From: Algoriphagus sp.
GTDB taxonomy: Bacteria; Bacteroidota; Bacteroidia; Cytophagales; Cyclobacteriaceae
Length of the DNA stretch: 64,000 bases
Reading direction: 5' to 3'
Assembly: GCA_030729785.1 (NCBI GenBank)
Contig: JANQWS010000053.1
Coordinates: 1-64,000, forward strand
The position numbers and the translations under genes were made by a program. Position 1 is the first letter of the stretch; each line of letters begins with the position of its first letter. The notes under the pieces are model-generated. The model saw only the letters and a program-made list of their open reading frames with translations. It was not told the DNA's origin and did no database searches. Shown here in pieces: positions 17,048 through 26,206 of this stretch.

Positions 17048-17562
17048 CAGGATCTAGATTTGATTAACGCACCTATAGCTTCAAAGGAAATTTCCCTTTT
17101 TGGAGTTTGGATTGCAGCAACTTCTTCTTTCGTTTTTCCTTGATCCTCGGCATAGTGGCGCAAGGTCGCAACATCAGTTTCTGTTAGGGTAGCCACTCCC
17201 TCAATGGTAATTGGAAATCCCTGAGAATTGGTCGGTATAAAAAATCCATACTCCTTAAACGTAACTCGCATACTTGACCCATTGGGTAACTCCATGGAAA
17301 ACCAGCAGCCTTTGCTAGTACACACTTCCTTGATTTTTCCTGAAACCTTACCTGTAAAGGAACCTGAAGCTTCTACCGCATCAACCAATGACACCAGAGG
17401 AAGTATATTTTTTTCTTCTACTAAGTCCCCATAATTTCCCTCTACCACCGTGGCCTCTCCTATTTGCTCGTAGGTGATCACTAGCCTAGTTTCTTCAACT
17501 TTTTTACATCCCAAAAGAGTAAAAATCAAAACGAAGTATCCGAAAAGCAATTTTTTATTCAT
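17047..17562 (-). CDS. DUF4920 domain lipoprotein
   Basis: From the ATG at 17562 this is about 171 residues (a GTG three codons upstream is possible). A lipoprotein signal ends FTLLGC. The body matches DUF4920: GSFTGKVSGKIKEVCTSKGCW near residues 70-90, then RVTFKEYGFFIPTNSQGF and IEGVATLTETDV. The two Cys in VCTSKGCW are a family feature and may bind a metal or form a disulphide in the periplasm. It is coupled to the small gene downstream. Function is unknown. Confidence 0.8.
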   Translation of the reverse strand: MNKKLLFGYFVLIFTLLGCKKVEETRLVITYEQIGEATVVEGNYGDLVEEKNILPLVSLVDAVEASGSFTGKVSGKIKEVCTSKGCWFSMELPNGSSMRVTFKEYGFFIPTNSQGFPITIEGVATLTETDVATLRHYAEDQGKTKEEVAAIQTPKREISFEAIGALIKSRS

Positions 17563-17901
17563 TAGTCCCACGTGTTAGTTCTTTTAAAACTAGGAATGCT
17601 CAAATAGTGAAAAAAATAACCCTTTATTTAAACAGCCTACCAAAAGTAAAGGAAAACTCCTTGCCACAAAAGCTTAGTTGAAGAAGTCTTGTGCATTATT
17701 CTGTCCACTTCTATGTGCACCTACTTTATCTTTTTGAATAAATTCAGTTCCTTATACATACGCAACTTCTGGATAGAAGGATCAAATGGACTATCTTTTA
17801 CAGCTTTACAAAAACAAAAAAGATTTGTAACAAATTCGGGAATAAATGGCCAATTTTTTTGACAATCTATTAATTTTACTGGATAAACTTTTAGCAATTC
17901 C
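17563..17901. other. Divergent intergenic region upstream of DUF4920 gene and serA
   Basis: About 340 bases separate the two divergent genes. The stretch is AT-rich. A minus-strand reading frame at 17721-17993 overlaps the serA start and has no recognisable motif, so I leave it out. A weak -7-like TATCTTTT occurs near 17730, about 170 bases before serA. I see no terminator, RNA gene or repeat here. Confidence 0.5.
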
Positions 17902-19794
17902 ATGCCAAAAATCAAGAAATTCATTATTGACTTTGATAGCACCTTTACTCGGGTGGAAGCCTTAGACATTTTAGGCGAAATAAGTCTTTCCAATGACCCT
18001 AAGAGAAACGAAAAACTTCAGGCCATTAAAGACATTACCGACAAAGGAATGGACGGCAGTTTAACGTTCAGGGAAAGTTTGGAGCAGCGACTCCAAATTT
18101 TACAAGCCAACAAAAGCCAGATCATGGAATTGATTGTTGCCCTAAAGCAAAAAGTATCTAAATCTTTTGAACGCAATCGTGATTGGCTAAAAGACAATGC
18201 TGCCGATGTATTTATCATTTCGAATGGCTTTAAGGATTTTATAATTCCCATCGTAACCGAATACGGCATCAAAGAAGAAAATGTCTTTGCCAATGATTTT
18301 GTTTACGATCCAACCGGAAAGATTATTGATTTCAATAGAGAAAATCCACTATCCAAGAACAAGGGGAAATCTGAAACCCTTCGATCCATCAATTTGGAGG
18401 GGGATATTTACGTGATTGGCGACGGATATACCGATTATGAAATTAAAGCTTCAGGACTTGCTAATAAATTTTATGCATTCACTGAAAATGTAAATCGCCC
18501 CCAAGTCACAAGTCAGGCAGATCACATTGCACCAAGCTTTGATGAGATTTTGTACATCAACAAGCTAAATACCAAGTTTTCCTATCCCAAAAGCAGAATC
18601 AAGGTTCTCCTACTTGAAAATGTACATCCAATTGCTTTAGAACTACTCAAAGAAGAGGGGTATCAAGTAGAAGTTGCGTCTGGAGCCCTAAGTGAAGAAG
18701 AATTATGTGAAAAAATACGTGGTATTTCAATTTTAGGAATTCGCTCCAAAACTAACGTCACCAAAAAGGTCCTTGAACATGCCAACCGGCTATTAGCAAT
18801 CGGTGCTTTTTGCATAGGCACCAACCAAATTGACTTGGAAGAATGCCAAAAAAGAGGAGTTGCAGTATTCAATGCACCCTTCTCCAATACCCGTTCGGTG
18901 GTAGAAATGGCTATTGCGGAAATCATTTTCTTGATGCGTAGATTTCAAGATAAGTCTGTCGGAATGCATCAAGGAAATTGGGATAAGTCAGCCACAGGAT
19001 CCTTCGAAATTCGCGGTAAAAAATTAGGAATTGTTGGGTACGGAAATATCGGTGCGCAACTTTCTGTTTTGGCTGAAAATCTAGGGATGAATGTCTTCTA
19101 CTACGATGTTATTGAAAGATTGGCACTCGGAAATGCCACCAAGTTAAACTCCCTGGAGGAATTATTAGCCACCTGTGATGTCATCAGTTTACATGTCGAC
19201 GGTAGAAAAGAAAATAAATGCTTAATCGATAAGGATAAGATAGCCAAAATGAAACCTGGGGCATTACTGGTCAACCTTAGCCGAGGTCATGTGGTAGATA
19301 TCCCTGCACTTCGAGATGCAATGCTATCCGGACATATCGGTGGATGTGCAGTAGACGTGTTTCCTGAGGAACCAAAAAACAATAAGGAACCTTTCACATC
19401 AGAACTCATCGGATTACCGAATACTATCCTTACCCCTCATATCGGAGGTAGCACGCTAGAAGCACAAGAAAATATTGCCCGATTCGTTCCTGGTAAGATC
19501 ATGGAATACGTCAATACAGGAAACACGTACAATTCTGTAAACTTCCCCAATATCCAACTGCCCTTTTTGAAAGAAGCTCACCGACTCATTCATCTTCACC
19601 AAAACGAACCCGGAGTATTGGCCAAAATCAACCAGGTGCTCGCCAATTACCAAATCAATATTGTAGGACAGTACCTCAAAACGAATGAAAAAATTGGCTA
19701 TGTAATCACGGATATTGATAAGGTTTACGATGCCGAGGCAATTGAAGCTTTAAAAAATATCCCAGGCACCATCCGATTCAGAACCCTCTATTAA
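17902..19794 (+). CDS. serA: SerB-like phosphatase fused to phosphoglycerate dehydrogenase
   Basis: The 630-residue protein is a two-enzyme fusion. Residues 1-225 are a HAD phosphatase of the phosphoserine type, with all four motifs: DFDST (residues 10-14), IISNGF, a Lys in KNKGKSE and GDGYTDYE. From about residue 233 it is D-3-phosphoglycerate dehydrogenase, with NAD loop GIVGYGNIGAQL near residue 375, active-site Arg in NLSRGH, Glu in VFPEEP and His in LTPHIGGST. A C-terminal ACT domain starts near residue 555. It would catalyse the first and last steps of serine synthesis in one chain, with the aminotransferase serC elsewhere. The ACT domain implies feedback control by serine. A terminator follows directly. 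Confidence 0.93.
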   Translation: MPKIKKFIIDFDSTFTRVEALDILGEISLSNDPKRNEKLQAIKDITDKGMDGSLTFRESLEQRLQILQANKSQIMELIVALKQKVSKSFERNRDWLKDNAADVFIISNGFKDFIIPIVTEYGIKEENVFANDFVYDPTGKIIDFNRENPLSKNKGKSETLRSINLEGDIYVIGDGYTDYEIKASGLANKFYAFTENVNRPQVTSQADHIAPSFDEILYINKLNTKFSYPKSRIKVLLLENVHPIALELLKEEGYQVEVASGALSEEELCEKIRGISILGIRSKTNVTKKVLEHANRLLAIGAFCIGTNQIDLEECQKRGVAVFNAPFSNTRSVVEMAIAEIIFLMRRFQDKSVGMHQGNWDKSATGSFEIRGKKLGIVGYGNIGAQLSVLAENLGMNVFYYDVIERLALGNATKLNSLEELLATCDVISLHVDGRKENKCLIDKDKIAKMKPGALLVNLSRGHVVDIPALRDAMLSGHIGGCAVDVFPEEPKNNKEPFTSELIGLPNTILTPHIGGSTLEAQENIARFVPGKIMEYVNTGNTYNSVNFPNIQLPFLKEAHRLIHLHQNEPGVLAKINQVLANYQINIVGQYLKTNEKIGYVITDIDKVYDAEAIEALKNIPGTIRFRTLY

Positions 19795-19804
19795 GTGCTA
19801 GAAT

Positions 19805-19830
19805 AAAAAAAGCCCTGGAGGGCTTTTTTT
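19805..19830. terminator. Bidirectional terminator between serA and rfbB
   Basis: AGCCCT and AGGGCT form a short GC-rich stem flanked by runs of A on the left and T on the right, so it can stop transcripts from both convergent genes. It overlaps the last bases of rfbB. Confidence 0.85.
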
Positions 19831-20884
19831 ATTTATCTCCATACAACTCTTCGTAGTACGTTTGATAAGCTCCAGAAGTAACTCGGTTCAACCAACCCTC
19901 ATTTTCGAGGTACCAGTCGATTGTCAATTCAATTCCTTCTTCAAACTGCAAGCTAGGCTCCCAGCCCAATTCTTTTTGGATCTTTGTGGCATCGATAGCA
20001 TAGCGTAAATCATGCCCTGCACGATCTTGAACGAAGGTAATCAACTTTTCAGAGGCCCCTAGCTCACGGCCTAGCTTCACATCCATCTTTTGGCACAATA
20101 GGCGGACAATATCTATGTTTTTCCATTCGTTAAAGCCTCCAATGTTGTAGGTCTCCCCTGGTTTCCCTTTGTGGAAAACCACATCAATTGCACGCGCATG
20201 GTCCTTCACAAACAACCAGTCCCGCACATTTTCTCCTTTTCCATAAACAGGCAAGGGTTTGTTGTTTTTAATATTATGGATACACAGCGGAATCAACTTC
20301 TCAGGGAAATGATTGGGGCCATAATTGTTGGAACAATTAGATACTACCGTCTTCATCTTGTACGTATTTGCATAAGCACGCACAAAATGATCCGATGCTG
20401 CCTTAGATGCCGAATATGGTGATTGTGGATCGTAAGCTGTAGTCTCTACAAAAAACCCTCCATCGTGCAGAGATCCATAAACTTCATCTGTAGAAACATG
20501 GTAAAATAAATGCTGATCAAATGCTCCTTCCCAAGCTTTTTTAGCCACATTCAGCAAATTAACTGTACCAAACACATTGGTCCTTACAAAAGCGAGGGGA
20601 TCGGAAATAGAACGATCTACATGAGATTCTGCCGCCAAGTGAATGACATCCGTAATGCAATGCTTTTCAAAAATTGCTTCCAAGACTTGTTCTTCTTGAA
20701 TATCTGCTTTTTCAAAAAAGTAGTTGGGCGCACCTTCCAATTCAGTCAAGTTATCCAAGTTACCCGCATAGGTCAAGGCATCTAAATTGACTATTCGGTA
20801 CTGAGGGTAGGTAGTCACAAAAAGTTTGACTACATGAGAGCCAATAAATCCAGCTCCACCAGTAATTAAAATTGATTTTGACAT
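19829..20884 (-). CDS. rfbB: dTDP-glucose 4,6-dehydratase
   Basis: The start was set at the ATG at 20884, giving 351 residues, the normal RfbB length; longer readings add a tail that overlaps the next gene. The Rossmann motif ITGGAGFIGSHVV is at residues 6-18. The active-site triad region reads HVSTDEVYGSL and YSASKAASDHFVRAY, with Tyr and Lys of the SDR family, and the DE pair specific to dehydratases is present in STDEVYG. It makes dTDP-4-keto-6-deoxyglucose, a precursor of rhamnose and other deoxysugars. rmlA, rmlC and rmlD are not in the window. It follows the epimerase gene by four bases. Confidence 0.94.
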   Translation of the reverse strand: MSKSILITGGAGFIGSHVVKLFVTTYPQYRIVNLDALTYAGNLDNLTELEGAPNYFFEKADIQEEQVLEAIFEKHCITDVIHLAAESHVDRSISDPLAFVRTNVFGTVNLLNVAKKAWEGAFDQHLFYHVSTDEVYGSLHDGGFFVETTAYDPQSPYSASKAASDHFVRAYANTYKMKTVVSNCSNNYGPNHFPEKLIPLCIHNIKNNKPLPVYGKGENVRDWLFVKDHARAIDVVFHKGKPGETYNIGGFNEWKNIDIVRLLCQKMDVKLGRELGASEKLITFVQDRAGHDLRYAIDATKIQKELGWEPSLQFEEGIELTIDWYLENEGWLNRVTSGAYQTYYEELYGDK

Positions 20885-20888
20885 TTTT

Positions 20889-21938
20889 TTATCGATAAAA
20901 GTTAAGGTACCATTTTGTAAATTCTGCGACACCCTGAGGCACCGTGGTCCTCGGTTGGTACCCGAAATCACGTTCAAGAGGGCTAACATCAGCATGGGTC
21001 TCTACCACATCCCCTGGCTGCATCGGCAATAATTCCTTCTTGGCTTTCTGCCCAAGTCCTTTCTCTATCTCTTCAATAAACAGAAGCAAAGAAACTGGAG
21101 AGGAGTTGCCAATATTGTAAATCTTGTAAGGCGCGGTCGAACTCGATGGATCTGGCTGCTGAGAGTCATAATTTAAGTTGGGAGAGGCCGGCTTTTTTGC
21201 TACTCGGATAATTCCATCCACAATATCCGAGATATAGGTGAAATCTCGTTTCATATTCCCAAAATTAAACACCTGGATGGGATCACCTTTTCGTATCGCA
21301 TCGGCAAAAAGGAAATAAGACATATCCGGTCTTCCCCATGGACCATACACCGTAAAAAAGCGTAAACCAGTTGTCGGAATACCAAAAAGATGACTGTAAC
21401 TGTGAGCCATCAACTCGTTTGCTTTTTTGGAAGCTGCATACAAGGAAATAGGATGATCTACCCCATCTAAAGTAGAAAAAGGCATCTTGGTGTTGCTACC
21501 ATATACAGAACTTGATGAAGCAAAAACCAAATGCTGTACAGGATGGAATCGACAGCATTCCAACAGATTTAAAAACCCAGAAAAATTACTGTGTAAATAA
21601 TCTTCAGGATGTAAAATTGAATTTCGTACACCTGCTTGAGCTGCCAAATGAATCACTAGGTCAAATTTCTCCTGCTCAAAAATCTGGAGTAACCCATCCT
21701 TATCAACCAGATCAAGCTGAATAAATCGGTAGTTGGCTTGTGTAGTTGATTGCGTCAAAACACCTGCAACAACATCCTTTGAGGCAATGCCAGATTCAGC
21801 TAGGCGAGCATACTTCAAATCAATGCTGTAATAAGAATTAATGGAATCTAACCCAACTACTTCTGCTCCCTGACTGAGTAAGTCCTGGACTACATGAAAT
21901 CCAATAAAACCAGCTGCACCGGTAACCAAGTATTTCAT
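20889..21938 (-). CDS. NAD-dependent epimerase, UDP-glucuronate 4-epimerase-like
   Basis: This 349-residue extended SDR enzyme begins KYLVTGAAGFIGFHVVQDLL and continues with GLDSINSYYSIDLKYARL, a pattern typical of UDP-glucuronate 4-epimerases. The catalytic segment is ASSSSVYGSNTKMPF followed by SLYAASKKANELMAH. TVYGPWGRPDMSYFLFADAI is also characteristic of that group. It probably makes UDP-galacturonate for a surface polysaccharide. It lies between the GT4 gene upstream and rfbB four bases downstream. Other UDP-sugar epimerase activities cannot be excluded. Confidence 0.82.
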   Translation of the reverse strand: MKYLVTGAAGFIGFHVVQDLLSQGAEVVGLDSINSYYSIDLKYARLAESGIASKDVVAGVLTQSTTQANYRFIQLDLVDKDGLLQIFEQEKFDLVIHLAAQAGVRNSILHPEDYLHSNFSGFLNLLECCRFHPVQHLVFASSSSVYGSNTKMPFSTLDGVDHPISLYAASKKANELMAHSYSHLFGIPTTGLRFFTVYGPWGRPDMSYFLFADAIRKGDPIQVFNFGNMKRDFTYISDIVDGIIRVAKKPASPNLNYDSQQPDPSSSTAPYKIYNIGNSSPVSLLLFIEEIEKGLGQKAKKELLPMQPGDVVETHADVSPLERDFGYQPRTTVPQGVAEFTKWYLNFYR

Positions 21939-21989
21939 GAGGTATGAATTAAAGTTAAATTTCTAAGTTGTTTATCACTTGCCATATCC

Positions 21990-23126
21990 TCAATTCGTTA
22001 TTGCCTCTTCGTAGCTTCTCAGGTAAAGTTGACTTAACCTCTTCCGATCAAAATTATCTTTCACCTCCTTGTAAAGTGCATCTGCAAAACTGGCCATTAC
22101 ATCCCTTTTCACATAGGAAAACTCCAAGGCTTCTCGAAGGATAGCATGTTCGCCCACAGGAAATATCAGCCCTGTCTTTTGTTGTTGGATAAATGAGGAG
22201 TTCCCCACACAATTGGAACAAATTATTGGAACTTGCATAGCAGCAGCTTCTAGAAGCACATTGGAAAAACCTTCTGTATGAGAGGCCTGTACCACTACAT
22301 CTGCAAGTGCCAGGTGGTGCGCTACATGATCCGTCCAATCAATTTGCACCACACGCGGATGTTCTCGGATGGTGGTCAACGTCTCTTGGGCTAGTCGATT
22401 TTCCTCCAAATCATGCTCTCCAATCAAGACTAGTTTGGAGGTAGAAAGAAACTTAAAATTCAAAAAAGCATGTATTAGTTCTTCCATCCCTTTTTTGGTA
22501 GAAAGTTTCCCCACTGCCAAAATGATAAAATCATTTTCACTCGGCAACATTCGCATGGTTGCAGCCACTAAATGATTTTCCTTCAAGGACTCCCGGTTAA
22601 ACTTATCAAAATCAACGCCTAAGGTTGATCCATTTCCAATTATCCGAAACTTCGAAAAATCAAGATCAGAAAGGCCAGAGAAAAAAGAATACATCCCTGA
22701 AGAATTTACCCAAAGGGCTGTTGCATTCGAAATGGTCCACTTTTCCTTTCGAGTAAGCGTAGCAGATTTCGTAACAGGCATTTCGGTTATGCTGTGAATT
22801 CGATTCGGAATACCTGCATGTTTACCGGCAAGCGTCCCCAAAAACCCCGCCTTAGCCCCAAAACTATGGATCAGATCAGGTTTTTCTCTTTTAATCAATT
22901 GAAACAAATGCCAATACGTGGCGACATCATCAAAAAAATTATCCCCTTTTGAAAAAGAAATTGCTTCGTGGGATACCCCCTCCGCTCGACACATAGAATA
23001 CACTTCCCTCCCATCTCTGCTTACCAAAAGAACTTCCCAACCCTCCTTTTTCAAATAGTTGGGGAAACCAGAAAGGATTGTCCTAAAGGTTAATGGCTCA
23101 GCAGTAATTAAAAGAATTTTGGGCAT
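21990..23126 (-). CDS. Glycosyltransferase family 4 protein
   Basis: The 378-residue protein has the GT-B fold pattern of GT4 enzymes. The N-terminal half carries LIHSFGAKAGFLGTLAGKHAGI near residue 85. The C-terminal half has FIILAVGKLSTKKGMEELIHAF near residue 197 and the donor-binding VVQASHTEGFSNVLLEAAAMQVPIIC near residue 280, including the E-x7-E motif. It is the first gene of the polysaccharide run GT4-epimerase-rfbB on the minus strand. Donor and acceptor sugars cannot be deduced. Confidence 0.9.
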   Translation of the reverse strand: MPKILLITAEPLTFRTILSGFPNYLKKEGWEVLLVSRDGREVYSMCRAEGVSHEAISFSKGDNFFDDVATYWHLFQLIKREKPDLIHSFGAKAGFLGTLAGKHAGIPNRIHSITEMPVTKSATLTRKEKWTISNATALWVNSSGMYSFFSGLSDLDFSKFRIIGNGSTLGVDFDKFNRESLKENHLVAATMRMLPSENDFIILAVGKLSTKKGMEELIHAFLNFKFLSTSKLVLIGEHDLEENRLAQETLTTIREHPRVVQIDWTDHVAHHLALADVVVQASHTEGFSNVLLEAAAMQVPIICSNCVGNSSFIQQQKTGLIFPVGEHAILREALEFSYVKRDVMASFADALYKEVKDNFDRKRLSQLYLRSYEEAITN

Positions 23127-23327
23127 TTAAACGTGAGGTAACAGATACAAATGTAAAATTTTATCAGAACATCTTGGGAAAATTGAGCCCATGACTTTTG
23201 AGTTCTGACTCCAATTAGTATTTAAGAGGTTTACAAAAAGAAAAATCCAAAAGAAAATAAGTGCCAAGCCACTTTTTATTTGAATTTTTCTAAGAATTAA
23301 TAGTTTGAAAAAAAAGCAGAAATCACT

Positions 23328-23373
23328 AATCCAATCGGAAAAACCAATCCCACTTTGAACAATTGGATTGGTT
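23328..23373 (-). promoter_or_regulatory. Possible alternative-stem leader structure
   Basis: AAACCAATCC (23340-23349) pairs perfectly with GGATTGGTTT (23364-23373). The overlapping arm ATTGGATT (23361-23368) pairs perfectly with AATCCAAT (23328-23335). The two stems share bases and exclude each other. Read on the minus strand, the first stem ends in a short T run like a terminator. It lies about 200 bases upstream of the GT4 gene. Whether it is transcribed and regulatory is inference. Confidence 0.3.
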
Positions 23374-23563
23374 TAACTTTAAAATATAATAATAATGCAA
23401 TTTTTTATATTTATTTTTATTTAAAAATATTTTTGAATAGTAATTTTTTTATTAGTTTTATAACGGGTGATAAAATTTTTAAAATTTCTTTTTTTAATCA
23501 AGCTATTTTTATAGGAAGGACTCTTTAGTAATTTTTTCCTTCTTTTACTTTAAACTTTAACGC

Positions 23564-23592
23564 AAAATAGCCTTCTAAGAAAAAGGCTATTT
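23564..23592 (-). terminator. Terminator of the alaS-gatB-tlpA operon
   Basis: AAATAGCCTT and AAGGCTATTT form a perfect stem with an 8-base loop; on the minus strand it is followed by four T. It lies 21 bases beyond the stop of the TlpA-like gene. Confidence 0.8.
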
Positions 23593-23613
23593 CCGAATTA
23601 AAATCTAAGTAGA

Positions 23614-24726
23614 TTAATTAAAAATCTCAGCCAATTTAGCCTCAAGACTAGGCCCTCTCAAATCACGCGCAATAATTCGTCCCTCAGGATCAAGCAAATA
23701 GGTAGCTGGAATCGCTTGGATTTGATACAATTCTGCAGCAACAGAATTAAAGTACTTCAAATCTGAAACTTGAGTCCACGCCAATTGATCGTCAGCAATT
23801 GCTTTGATCCAATCTTCCCTACTTCGATCCAATGATACCCCAAAAACTTCAAAGCCTTTTGCGTTGTATTGCTTATACAGGCGAACTACATTGGGATTTT
23901 CTTGCCTACATGGTTTGCACCAAGCTGCCCAAAAATCAATCAAAACATATTTTCCGCGTAGATCAGAAAGCTTGGTGAGTTTTCCATTCGGGTCAGGAAG
24001 CGCAATATCGGGAGCTTCTTGCCCAACTGCCAATGCCCTCATTTCATTCAATTGCTGCTTCATTTGTAAGATCGAAATTGTACCAGGGTACCTCTCATCT
24101 AGCTTATTTATTAACTCATCAATAAATGGAAAATCATTTTGTGGGTTTAATAAGCCTATTGCTGCCAAAGAGGCAAATGAGCTTCCCATGCTTTCAATCA
24201 TTTCCTTGACCCTTCCTACTTGTTGCGACTCCAAAGCCATCGCATCCATTTGAATTTGTTGAATAGCTTCGGTATCGTTTTTACCCATTGCTGCATAATA
24301 ACGCTCATTGAGTTGATTGACGTCAAGCTGATAGGTTTCCATCAATTTTTCCAACTTCAACATTTCTTTACTGTCTTGGGAACCTTCAATTTGAAGACTA
24401 GTTGGATCAGAGAGGTTCAGCTTCACCGACACATCTTCCTTAAAAAGTGCCAATTTTACCAAGCGTTGTCCATAAAGATTTAATTCGTAAAAAGTAGGAG
24501 TAGAAATAGAATCTAGCTCATAAGAAAAATCTCCATTTGGCTGAATAGTAAGGGTATCCAACACTTTAGGCCTACTATCGGTATATTGAGAAAGTACCAC
24601 AATTCCTTGGGGGACATTTTGAAGATTCCCTGTGATGCGTACACTGCCATTCGTAGAATCTGGGCCTCCACAGGAGAACAGCGCAAGGGTGGCACTCAAC
24701 AAAATTCCTAACATAAATTTTTTCAT
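23614..24726 (-). CDS. TlpA-like thioredoxin lipoprotein with DUF4369 domain
   Basis: The 370-residue protein has a lipoprotein signal ending TLALFSC, an N-terminal beta-rich DUF4369-type domain (about residues 28-120, VRITGNLQNVPQGIVVLSQY), a helical linker, and a C-terminal thioredoxin-fold domain of the TlpA/AhpC type (about 235-370). The redox site is AAWCKPCRQENP and the cis-proline loop is IQAIPATYLLDPEGRI. It should act as a periplasmic disulphide reductant or oxidase. It starts three bases after gatB, so it is the last gene of alaS-gatB-tlpA; a functional link with translation is not evident. Confidence 0.88.
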   Translation of the reverse strand: MKKFMLGILLSATLALFSCGGPDSTNGSVRITGNLQNVPQGIVVLSQYTDSRPKVLDTLTIQPNGDFSYELDSISTPTFYELNLYGQRLVKLALFKEDVSVKLNLSDPTSLQIEGSQDSKEMLKLEKLMETYQLDVNQLNERYYAAMGKNDTEAIQQIQMDAMALESQQVGRVKEMIESMGSSFASLAAIGLLNPQNDFPFIDELINKLDERYPGTISILQMKQQLNEMRALAVGQEAPDIALPDPNGKLTKLSDLRGKYVLIDFWAAWCKPCRQENPNVVRLYKQYNAKGFEVFGVSLDRSREDWIKAIADDQLAWTQVSDLKYFNSVAAELYQIQAIPATYLLDPEGRIIARDLRGPSLEAKLAEIFN

Positions 24727-24729
24727 AGT

Positions 24730-26190
24730 TTAATTCGCTAATAATTCATTCAATAGTTGGGTAGCTACTTTTGGATCTGCCTTTCCTTTTGAATTTTTCA
24801 TCAATTCACCCATAAAAAAGCCCAAAAGCCCTTTTTTTCCAGATTTGAATTCAGCAACTTTCTCAGGATTTTTCGCTAAAACTTCTTGTGCTAGTGGCAC
24901 CAAGAAACTTACATCACTTTCTTGAATCAAGTTAAGTTGCTGAGCAATTGCATTAGGTAAAACCCCAGGGCGAAGAATTAGTTCAGGGAAAATTTTCTGA
25001 GAAGCACTAGAAAACGAAACTTGCCCATCCTCAACCATGTCAATTAATTGAGCAAGTGATTCAGGGGCCAAAGGAAAATTGGAAAAGTCAATTCCATGCT
25101 CATTCATATAGGACCGTACAGGACCCATGATCCAATTCGATGCAGCTTTGAAGTGCTTTGAACTTTTGCATAGTGATTCATACCAAGCCGCCATCTCTCT
25201 AGTTTCAGTCAATAAAGCGGCATCGTAACTTGGCAGTTGGTAGACTTCCATGAACTTACGATACAAGACACGAGGCAAAGTGGGCATTTGTTCAGCAACC
25301 TCCTTTATCCACTCCTCCGACAAGACCAATGGGGGTAAATCAGGGTCTGGGAAATAACGGTAATCGTTGAGAGCTTCTTTGGTTCGCATACTTGCAGTGA
25401 AGCAGCCATCTGCATCAAAAGTTCGCGTTTCAGAAATAATCTCCTCCCCCTTTTCCAGCATGTTTACTTGTCGCTCGAATTCAAAGTCAATGGCACGCCC
25501 TAAATTCCTAAAGGAATTCATGTTCTTAACTTCTACCTTCTTCCCTAGGGTGGTCTCTCCTTGACGTCTCACCGAGATATTGGCGTCACAGCGAAGCGAT
25601 CCCTCCTCCATATTCCCATCGCATATACCTAAGTACATAACCAATTTTCGGATTTCAGCCAAAAATGCGACCGCCTCTTCTGCAGAACGGATGCAAGGTT
25701 CTGTGACTATTTCAATTAAAGCTGTTCCAGCTCGGTTAAAATCAACCCAACTTTCTGCTCGCTCAGGTGAATGGATCAGCTTACCGGCATCCTCTTCCAA
25801 ATGAATTCGGTTTAACTGTACGAGACACTCCAAACCATCTTCTAGAGTTACCGCAACCTGGCCTCCCAAACAAATCGGGGCTTTATCTTGAGTGATTTGA
25901 TATCCTTTGGGTAAATCTGGATAGAAATAATTTTTACGATCAAAGCTAGAAACTCTATTTACCCGACATGCGCAGGCCAATCCCATGCGCACAGCAAAGT
26001 TAACTGCCTGTAAATTTACCTTTGGGAGAGTGCCTGGATGACCTAGGGAAATTACAGAAACCTGGGTATTGGCTTTCGCACCAAAACTGCTCGCATCTGC
26101 AGCAAATAGTTTACTTGCAGTTGCCAGCTGGGCATGAACTTCTAAGCCCACCACCAATTGGTACTTATCTGTTAATTCCTGAGTTTCCAT
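24730..26190 (-). CDS. gatB: Asp/Glu-tRNA amidotransferase subunit B
   Basis: The 486-residue protein has the normal GatB length. Motifs include LVVGLEVHAQLATASKLF at the start, RKNYFYPDLPKGYQITQ near residue 85, RAGTALIEIVTEP near residue 150 and DANISVRRQGE near residue 200. The C-terminal YqeY-like tail ends in KGLLGFFMGELMKNSKGKADP. With GatA and GatC, which are not in the window, it converts Glu-tRNA(Gln), and often Asp-tRNA(Asn), to the amide form. It follows alaS by 16 bases. Confidence 0.96.
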   Translation of the reverse strand: METQELTDKYQLVVGLEVHAQLATASKLFAADASSFGAKANTQVSVISLGHPGTLPKVNLQAVNFAVRMGLACACRVNRVSSFDRKNYFYPDLPKGYQITQDKAPICLGGQVAVTLEDGLECLVQLNRIHLEEDAGKLIHSPERAESWVDFNRAGTALIEIVTEPCIRSAEEAVAFLAEIRKLVMYLGICDGNMEEGSLRCDANISVRRQGETTLGKKVEVKNMNSFRNLGRAIDFEFERQVNMLEKGEEIISETRTFDADGCFTASMRTKEALNDYRYFPDPDLPPLVLSEEWIKEVAEQMPTLPRVLYRKFMEVYQLPSYDAALLTETREMAAWYESLCKSSKHFKAASNWIMGPVRSYMNEHGIDFSNFPLAPESLAQLIDMVEDGQVSFSSASQKIFPELILRPGVLPNAIAQQLNLIQESDVSFLVPLAQEVLAKNPEKVAEFKSGKKGLLGFFMGELMKNSKGKADPKVATQLLNELLAN

Positions 26191-26206
26191 TTGGTAGGAG
26201 GATCAA

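Larger units (their letters stand above)
23127..23613. other. AT-rich leader region of the polysaccharide genes
   Basis: Nearly 490 bases without a gene. The stretch 23390-23560 is very AT-rich. It holds the terminator of the TlpA-like gene (23564-23592) and, nearer the GT4 gene, two mutually exclusive stems around 23328-23373 described separately. No RNA gene or repeat shared with the rest of the window is visible. Confidence 0.6.

Noticed and set aside
17721-17993. A 90-codon minus-strand frame upstream of and overlapping serA
   Set aside because: It overlaps the well-supported serA start, has no recognisable motif, and its N-terminal half is antisense to the conserved phosphatase motif I.
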